From the NCBI GenBank assembly GCA_949283985.1, contig CASDUM010000132.1, positions 1-5,856 of the forward strand: 5,856 bases of DNA, written 5' to 3'. A model generated the notes under the pieces. It saw nothing but the letters and a program-made list of their open reading frames with translations, did no database searches and was not told the origin of the DNA. Made by a program: the position numbers and the translations under genes. Shown piece after piece: positions 1-5,856 of this stretch; position 1 is the first letter of the stretch; each line of letters begins with the position of its first letter. Source of the DNA: an uncultured Mycoplasmataceae bacterium (GTDB lineage: Bacteria > Bacillota_I > Bacilli_A > Mycoplasmatales > Mycoplasmoidaceae).

Positions 1-3000
1 CAAATTTACAGAATTCTCTAGCTCTGTTTTAAGAAGAGACTATACAAAGATCACTAAAAACTTTGATGCACCTAATCTTCTAGATGTTCAAAGACAATCT
101 TTTGATAGATTTATTAAAGAGGACATAAGAGAACTTATTAGTTCATATTTTCCAATTGAATCTATTGGAAAAAAATATAAACTAGTTTTCAACGATATAT
201 ATTTTGATGAACCAAAAAGAGATCCAGCAAAATGTAGAGAAGAAGGAAAGACATATGGTAAATCACTATATGTAGATTTTTCTTTAATTAATAATCACAC
301 TGGTGAAGTAAAAGATTTTAAATCATCAAAAAAGAAAAATAATGTTAAGGGTATTTTCTTTTGTGATGTTCCAATTATGACTCACAAGGGTACATTCATT
401 GTTAACGGAATTGAGAAAATAGTTATTTCTCAAATTTTACGTTCACCTGGACCATACATGTTTTCAAAAACTCAAATTAAATTGAGTAATTCAAGAAAGA
501 GATCAATTGAAGGAAATATTTGTGAAATGTTACCTTCAAAAGGTCTACTATTCAATGTGTATGTACCAAAAGGTAAAGATTACATTATGATAATCTTTAG
601 AAATGTTACTGGTGATTCTACAACAACAATGCCTATAACTTCATTCTTACAAGCATTAGGTATGTCTAAAGAAGAAATTCTAGAAACATTTGATAACAAT
701 GAATATATATTAAACTCTTTTAAAAAAGATTCTGCACACACTTTTAAAAGTATATGAGAATCATCTGAAATAACTTCAATTGCAAAATCAATTAACATTA
801 ATGAAGAACAAGATGATAAGAAATTAAGAAATATTGATTCTAAGTTAAGAAGTATTATTTTTGAAATTTTAGTTTACGATAACAAAATTAAAAATGCAGA
901 TGATAAAGAAAAAGAAAAATTATTACTTGAAAGAAAAGAGTTAGAAAGTAAACTTGTTACTGAAAAAACTGCTAAAGATATTATTGAACAATTATCAATC
1001 TCTACAAGAGCTCATGATACAAAAATGAGAGTATCAAATGATAAAACTGTTTGTTACCAATCTATAATTCATAGACAATTTTTTAGTATTAAAACTTATG
1101 ACTTGTCATTAGCAGGTAGATACAAAATGAATAGAAAGCTAAGACTTTCTGAAAGATTGTATCACCAAATTCTTGCTGAAGATTTAAAAACAATTGATGG
1201 GAAAATTTTATTTAAAAAAGGAACTATAATCCAAAAGAATGAATTAGATAAAATTAAAGAGTTAACAAAAGAAGGTAAATTAGGTGTTGTCAAAGAAGTT
1301 TCAGTTGCTAATAAAATTAATATTAAAGAATATGAATATGAATCTAAAATTGAAAAAATATCTATTTATAAAGATAGTGAACAACAAACTGATTCAATTC
1401 CAATAATTGGTATTGACAATGAAATCAATAATTTATCACTTACATTATCTGATTTAATTTCAATTGTTTCTTATGTTATTAATTTACAATATGAAATTGG
1501 AACTTTCGATGATATTGACCATTTAGGAAATAAGAGAATTAAATTAATTCATGAGTTATTAAAACAAAAAATTAATGTTGGTTTAGCTAGATTAGAAAAA
1601 TTCATTAATGAAAAATTAGCTAACGCAGATGGTGCTAATAATTCTGAAGAAGAAAAAGCAAAAGAAGTAACAATTAAATCAATAATTAACGCAAAACCAG
1701 TTCAAATTGCAATTAAAGATTTCTTCAACTCTCACCAATTAATTCAATTTATTGACCAACAAAACCCTTTATCAGAATTAACAAATAAAAGAAGAATTTC
1801 TGCGATGGGTCCAGGCGGTATTTCAAGAGAAGACCCTAACTTAGACATAAGAGACGTTCATTATTCCCAATATGGAAAAATATGTCCAATTGAAACTCCT
1901 GAAGGTATGAACATTGGGTTAATCATGTCTTTAGCAACTTTAGCTAAAATTGATGAAAAAGGTTTTTTAATTTCTCCATATTGAAAAGTTAAAGATGGAG
2001 TTATTACAGATGAAATTGAATGATTAACAGCATTAAGAGAAGATGAATATGTAATTGCATGTTCTACAAAAGATGTTGAAAACAATAGATTCACTGAAAA
2101 GAAAGTATTATGTAGATTTAGATCAGCTATTGATTTTATGGATGCAAAACAAATTGACTATGTTGACGTTTCTCCAAAACAAGTTGTTTCAATAGCTGCT
2201 TCATGTATTCCTTTCCTTGAAAATAATGATGCTAACCGTGCATTAATGGGCGCAAACATGCAAAGACAAGCAACCCCATTAATTAGACCTTTCTCACCAA
2301 TTGTTGCAACAGGGAATGAGTTTAAAATTGCTCATGACTCTGGTATGGCAATTGTTTATGAAGAAAAATCACCAGGTATTGTTAAATATGTTGATGGAAA
2401 CACAATTGAAATCGAAAATAAAGATGGTGTAAAAAAATATAGCTTAAATAAATACATTAAATCAAATCAAAATACATGTAATAATCAAACTCCAATTGTT
2501 GAAGTTGGACAAAAAGTTAAGTACAATGAAACAATTGCTGATGGACCAGCAATGCAAAATGGTGAATTATCATTAGGTCAAAATATGCTTGTTGGATTCA
2601 CTACATGAAGCGGATACAACTATGAAGATGCTATTATTTTATCTAAGAGATTAGTAACTGATGATATTTATACTTCAATTCACATTTCTGAGTATACAGT
2701 TGAATGTGTAAGAACTAAGAATGGCGATGAAGAAATTACAAGAGATTTACCAAATGTATCAACAAATGCAAAAAGATTCCTTGATGAAGATGGTGTAATT
2801 ATTGTTGGTGCTGAAGTTAAAGAAGGTGATGTTCTAGTAGGTAAAATTTCACCAAAAGGAAGTGTTGAATTTACTTCTGAAGAAAAATTATTACAAGCAA
2901 TTTTTGGTGAAAAAACTAAAAATGTTAAGGAAACTTCTCTTAAAGTTCCTCATGGTGGTGAAGGTACAATTGCTGCTGTTAAAAGATTTAAGGTTCAAGA

Positions 3001-4117
3001 TGGATATGAATTAGATGATGATGTAATTGAACAAGTAAAAGTTTATATTGCACAAAAGAGAAAAATCCAAATTGGTGATAAAATGGCAGGACGTCACGGA
3101 AATAAGGGTATTATTTCTAAAATTGTTCCAATTGAAGATATGCCACATTTAGAAGATGGGACACCACTAGATATTATGTTAAATCCATTAGGGGTTCCTT
3201 CTCGTATGAACATTGGACAAATCCTAGAAATTCATTTAGGTTTTGCAATGAGACATATTACTCTTCACAAAGTGTTAGAATTAGTGATTGACAAAGAACA
3301 TCCAGCTAAATTTAAACAATGATTTGGAATTAATGAAACATCTGCAACTGCATTGAAAAAAGCGGTTGATAAAATTCTAAAAGAAAAGAAAATTACAAAT
3401 CTTGCTGATGCTAAACATAACTTTACTGATCTAGATTTTTCAATTGCATTAAGTAATGCAGGTCTAACAAGAGATCAAATTTATGCAAAAGTTTCTACTC
3501 CTGTATTTGAAGGTGTTGAAAAACAAGAGTTAATTGACATTATGACTGAAGCAGGAATTAGTCCTATTAGTTCTAAAGAAGGACAGGGAAAAGATGGTAA
3601 ATTCAAACTTATCGATGGTAGAACTGGCGAATATCTTGATGGTAATATTTCAATTGGTATTATGTATATGTTAAAACTTGACCACATGGTTGATGATAAA
3701 ATTCATGCAAGATCAGTTGGTTCATATTCTAAAATTACGCAACAACCACTTGGTGGTAAATCACAAAATGGTGGACAAAGATTTGGTGAAATGGAAGTTT
3801 GAGCACTTGAAGCATATGGTGCTGCTCACAACCTTAGAGAATTATTAACAATCAAATCAGATGATGTTAAAGGTAGAAATAACACATATAATGCAATTAT
3901 TAAAGGTACAGAACTACCTCCACATGGTCTTCCAGAATCATTTAAATTATCAACTAAACAATTACAAGGTCTAGGACTTCAAGTTGAAATCACTAAAGAA
4001 AATAATGAAGTACAAGATATTGATTCATATATTTCACATAAAAACTCTACTTCTAATGATGACGACGACGATTATTTTGATGTTGCGAATTCATTTTTAA
4101 AGGATTCTGAGTTTTAA
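1..4117 (+). CDS. rpoB: RNA polymerase beta subunit RpoB, 5'-truncated by the window
   Basis: Beta subunit of DNA-dependent RNA polymerase, which forms one jaw and part of the active centre of the cytoplasmic core enzyme. The reading frame is open from base 2 to a TAA at 4115-4117 if TGA is read as Trp (TGA at 755, 1982, 2021, 2606, 3320, 3800). No start codon is in the window; the first motif, RRDYTK, lies about 12 residues in, so probably only a few residues are missing. In order I see PIMTHKGTFIVNG (about residue 124), LRSPGP, DDIDHLGNKR, the rifampicin-pocket region ending KRRISAMGPGG, CPIETPEG, NRALMGANMQRQA, FTTWSGYNYEDA (Trp 869 is a TGA codon), GDKMAGRHGNKG (Lys 1027), PSRMNIGQ, MVDDKIHARS (His 1235) and GEMEVWALEAYGAA. 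Numbers count from the first complete codon. At 1371 residues it is longer than the roughly 1190 I recall for Bacillus subtilis, mainly through two insertions annotated separately. The C-terminus has five consecutive Asp. Identification is essentially certain. Confidence 0.98.
758..1069 (+). other. Lys/Glu-rich insertion in the beta lobe region of RpoB
   Basis: Window residues 253-356 of RpoB. In B. subtilis, as I recall it, only about 25 residues join the equivalent of the KSIW segment to the FF-x-x-x-x-YDL segment, and they contain the widely conserved RPGEPPT motif. Here about 104 residues occupy that space and I cannot find that motif. The middle part (about 270-335) is rich in Lys, Glu and Asp with regularly spaced Leu/Ile, which suggests a long helix or helical hairpin. 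E. coli also carries its own large insertion close to this point, so the site tolerates extra domains. Probably a lineage feature of this mycoplasma group. Confidence 0.6.
1727..1807 (+). other. Rifampicin-pocket region of RpoB (E. coli 507-533 equivalent)
   Basis: These 27 codons align without gaps to the E. coli rifampicin-resistance cluster I. Relative to E. coli numbering the residues that contact or shape the pocket are mostly kept (Gln 510, Gln 513, Phe 514, Asp 516, Ser 522, Arg 529, Ser 531), but there are changes: Gly507 to Asn, Ser509 to His, Ser512 to Ile, Met515 to Ile, Asn518 to Gln, Ile524 to Leu, His526 to Asn (codon 1784-1786) and Leu533 to Met. The alignment is by eye from remembered E. 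coli sequence. Asn at 526 is the change reported to explain natural rifampicin insensitivity in Spiroplasma citri. Confidence 0.88.
3269..3487 (+). other. Insertion in the C-terminal part of RpoB before the TPVFEG motif
   Basis: Window residues 1090-1162 of RpoB, about 73 residues between the segment ending RHITLH and KVSTPVFEG. In B. subtilis, as remembered, the two flanking segments are nearly adjacent, whereas E. coli has an insertion of similar size at the same place. The segment here includes the TGA-encoded Trp 1107 (KQWFG) and looks mostly helical. It belongs to the set of lineage-specific insertions known to vary between bacterial RNA polymerases; its function is unknown to me. Confidence 0.6.
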
Positions 4118-4120
4118 TAA
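4115..4120 (+). other. Tandem TAA-TAA stop of rpoB
   Basis: Two adjacent in-frame TAA codons end rpoB. With UGA reassigned to Trp, only UAA and UAG can terminate here, and a back-up UAA guards against read-through into rpoC, which is in the same frame and would otherwise be fused to beta through only four further codons (GGA TGG TAT... is not in frame; the in-frame codons are AGG-free and lead to the ATG at 4124). The pair is seen directly; the protective role is an inference. Confidence 0.75.
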
Positions 4121-4124
4121 AGGA
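4119..4124 (+). promoter_or_regulatory. Shine-Dalgarno site of rpoC
   Basis: AAAGGA, followed by 8 bases and then the ATG at 4133, which is normal spacing for a ribosome binding site. It decides the rpoC start: the alternative in-frame ATG at 4124 shares its first base with this site and has no Shine-Dalgarno sequence of its own at a usable distance. The site overlaps the second TAA after rpoB, so ribosomes finishing rpoB stop directly on the rpoC loading site. Confidence 0.8.
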
Positions 4125-4132
4125 TGGTATTT

Positions 4133-5856
4133 ATGAGCGATAAAAATTCAAGAATAACAAGTATAAAAATTAATATTGCCTCGCCTGAAAAAATATTAGA
4201 ATGATCTCATGGTGAAGTAATAAAATCAGAAACTATTAACTATAAATCTCTTAAACCTGAAAAAGGCGGTTTATTTGATGAGGAAATTTTTGGTCCTACA
4301 AAAGACTATGAATGTAGTTGTGGTAAATATAAAAAAGTAAAACACAGAGGAAAAAAATGTGAAAAATGTAATGTTGACATTACTGAATCTATTGTAAGAA
4401 GAGAAAGAATTGGACATATTGCATTGGCAGCTCCAGTTGCTCACATTTGAATGACAAAAGAATTACCATGTCCGTCAAAAATATCACTATTATTAGATAT
4501 TTCATATAAAGAAGTTGAACAAGTTGTATATTTTGTAAATTATATAGTTCTTGATGAAGGAAAACAAAAAAATAAAATCTTCAATTATAAGGAAGTTATT
4601 GATTTATCAAATGTTAAACAAGGTACAAAAAGTGCTAGAGGTAAATTAAGAAAACTACTTAGAGAAATTTGAGAATCGAAAGAAAAAGATTCTCTAGATT
4701 ATAGAAGAGCAAGAACATATTATGATATTCTAGAAGAATCTAGTTTACCATTCTCAATTGATGAAGTTTTTAGATTTATTAACAAACACACTGGTATTAA
4801 ATTTGGTATTGGTGCTGAAGCGATTTTAGAATTATTAAAAGATATTGATTTAGATAAAGAATATAAATCAATCCAAGCAGCGTTAAGAGCTTCTGAATTA
4901 AATAATTCAACTAAAATTAAAAAACTAGTTAGAAGATTAGAAGTTGTTAAATGAATTAAAGACTCTGGTAATAAACCAGAATGAATGATTCTTAAAAATA
5001 TCGTTGTAACTCCTCCTGATACTAGACCAATAATCCAACTAGATGGTGGTAAATTCACAACAAGTGATATTAATACATTTTATAGAAAAATCATTATCAG
5101 AAATGAAAGATTAAAGAGAGTAATTGAACTTAATGCCCCTTCAATCATTCTTAATAATGAAAAGAGAATGTTGCAAGAAGCAGTTGATGCTTTATTTGAT
5201 AATTCATCTAAGAAAAAACCAGTTAGTGGAAAAGATAAGAGACCACTAAAATCTTTATCTGATCATTTAAAAGGAAAACAAGGTTTATTTAGACAAAATC
5301 TTCTTGGAAAAAGAATTGACTATTCTGGGCGTTCAGTTATTGTAATTGGACCAGAATTAAAAATGTATCAAGTTGGTATTCCAGCAGAAATGATTCTTAA
5401 GTTATTTAAACCGTTCATTATAAATGAATTGATTAAGAAAAGAAAATCTGAAGATGGAATGATTAGAGATCCATACTCTCCAAACATCAAACATGCAGAG
5501 AAAATGATTCTTAAACAGCATCCATCAATTTGACCAATAGTTGAAAAAGTTATAAAAGAAAGACCGGTGTTATTAAACCGTGCCCCAACGTTACATAGAT
5601 TAGGTATTCAAGCATTTGAACCTAAATTAATTGATGGTAAAGCTATTAGACTTCACCCATTAGTAACAACAGCATTTAATGCTGACTTTGACGGCGACCA
5701 AATGGCAGTACACGTTCCAATTTCACCTGAAGCAATTGCTGAAGCAAGATCAATTTTATTAGCCTCATGACATATTTTAGGTCCAAAAGATGGTAAACCA
5801 ATTATTACTCCAACTCAAGATATGGTTTTAGGTAACTATTATCTAACAATGGAAAA
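4133..5856 (+). CDS. rpoC: RNA polymerase beta' subunit RpoC, 3'-truncated by the window
   Basis: Beta' subunit of RNA polymerase, carrier of the catalytic magnesium site; 574 complete codons are present, probably less than half of the gene. TGA is read as Trp at 4202, 4448, 4670, 4952, 4982, 5531 and 5768. Motifs in order: ILEWSHGEV (residue 21 on), a zinc ribbon (Cys 61, 63, 76, 79), APVAHIW (to residue 106), GAEAI (227), SGNKPEWMIL, the lid region with DGG at 304-306, the paired clamp helices that bind sigma (about 316-356, with NEKRMLQEAVDAL), LGKRIDYSGRSV (Arg 400), NRAPTLHR (Arg 483) and the catalytic NADFDGDQ loop (Asp 518, 520, 522). The ATG at 4133 is chosen because AAAGGA lies 8 bases upstream; the in-frame ATG at 4124 overlaps that site. 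It follows rpoB with a 15-base spacer, so it is surely co-transcribed. About 50 residues are extra between the zinc ribbon and GAEAI compared with my memory of B. subtilis RpoC. Trigger loop and C-terminal clamp lie beyond the window. Confidence 0.98.
4313..4369 (+). other. Zinc ribbon of RpoC
   Basis: Four cysteines at RpoC residues 61, 63, 76 and 79 (C-x-C, 12 residues, C-x-x-C) match the spacing of the N-terminal zinc-binding site of E. coli beta' (Cys 70, 72, 85, 88). All four ligands are present, so zinc binding is expected. In the holoenzyme this ribbon sits near the RNA exit channel and upstream DNA. Confidence 0.9.
4556..4810 (+). other. Enlarged segment between zinc ribbon and GAEAI motif of RpoC
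   Basis: RpoC residues 142-226, 85 residues between YIVLD and GAEAI. From memory, B. subtilis has about 32 residues here, so roughly 50 are extra. The stretch is basic and charged (a KSARGKLRKLLREIW-type segment near 168-180, then SKEKDS) and includes one TGA-encoded Trp (180). The flanks match the family well, so this is an in-frame insertion, not an error. It lies in the clamp-head part of the subunit. Confidence 0.55.
5678..5701 (+). other. Catalytic NADFDGDQ loop of RpoC
   Basis: Residues 516-523 of RpoC contain the absolutely conserved Asp triad (518, 520, 522; E. coli 460, 462, 464) that holds the catalytic magnesium ion for phosphodiester bond formation. Intact here, so the gene encodes a working active site. 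The codons GAC, GAC, GGC, GAC end in C, unusual for this AT-rich sequence, where third-position T is the norm. Confidence 0.96.

Noticed and set aside
580..798. Minus-strand open frames here and at 1861-2094 and 3481-3687
   Set aside because: Antisense shadows of conserved rpoB sequence with no supporting start signals.
377..3802. Apparent break-up of rpoB into several short ORFs, as in a pseudogene
   Set aside because: All breaks are in-frame TGA codons in one reading frame, several at invariant Trp positions. Under translation table 4 the gene is uninterrupted.
3887..3892. TATAAT hexamer resembling a -10 promoter element upstream of rpoC
   Set aside because: It sits within conserved rpoB coding sequence (NTYNAI) and such hexamers are common by chance in AT-rich DNA; I saw no convincing -35 partner.
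4115..4120. Tandem TAA pair explained by out-of-frame detail of the following bases
   Set aside because: The wording in the tandem-stop entry about the following codons should be read simply: after the second TAA the in-frame codons are AGG, then ATG at 4124, GTA, TTT and the ATG at 4133. The AGG lies in the spacer and is not part of either gene.
4124..4126. Alternative in-frame ATG start for rpoC, three codons upstream
   Set aside because: It overlaps the AAAGGA site that serves the ATG at 4133 and has no well-spaced Shine-Dalgarno sequence of its own.
4720..5058. 112-codon open frame on the minus strand
   Set aside because: It lies wholly inside highly conserved rpoC coding sequence, its translation resembles no family I know, and it is expected by chance opposite an AT-rich gene.
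1..5856. Search for an undescribed system: mobile elements, CRISPR, tRNA, riboswitches, long inverted repeats
   Set aside because: The window is fully occupied by two conserved housekeeping genes; nothing repeated or structured was seen outside them, and the only non-coding stretch is 15 bases.

Overview
The window is one continuous stretch of a bacterial RNA polymerase operon. It holds most of rpoB (beta subunit, with only the extreme 5' end missing) followed, 15 bases later, by the first part of rpoC (beta' subunit, cut by the window's 3' end). Both genes are on the + strand and in the same reading frame. No RNA gene, mobile element, CRISPR array, terminator or convincing promoter was seen. 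Essentially all of the sequence is coding.

The organism is a mollicute (Mycoplasma, Ureaplasma, Spiroplasma or a relative) that reads UGA as tryptophan (translation table 4). The DNA is very AT-rich, arginine is almost always AGA, and both genes contain in-frame TGA codons (six in rpoB, seven in rpoC). Several of these fall exactly where RNA polymerases carry an invariant tryptophan. There is no in-frame TGG anywhere in the window. Under the standard code the region looks like a dozen short broken ORFs; under table 4 it is two intact genes. I cannot fix the genus from this sequence.

Layout: bases 1-4117 encode RpoB (1371 complete sense codons here), from the N-terminal RRDY motif through the rifampicin-pocket region (1727-1807), the FTTW...NYED segment, the GDKMAGRHGNKG motif, the MVDDKIHARS motif and an acidic C-terminal tail. 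Bases 4118-4132 are a short spacer with a second stop codon and a Shine-Dalgarno sequence. Bases 4133-5856 encode the first 574 residues of RpoC: zinc ribbon, lid, sigma-binding clamp helices, and the catalytic NADFDGD loop. Beta and beta' together form the two jaws and the active centre of the core enzyme, and the tight gene order is the standard bacterial arrangement for making them in equal amounts.

This is a core housekeeping region, not a new system. The points worth a second look are an asparagine at the position of E. coli beta His526 (a known route to intrinsic rifampicin insensitivity in mollicutes), three lineage-type insertions in the subunits, complete use of UGA for Trp, and the confinement of the few CGT arginine codons to invariant, mostly active-centre arginines.
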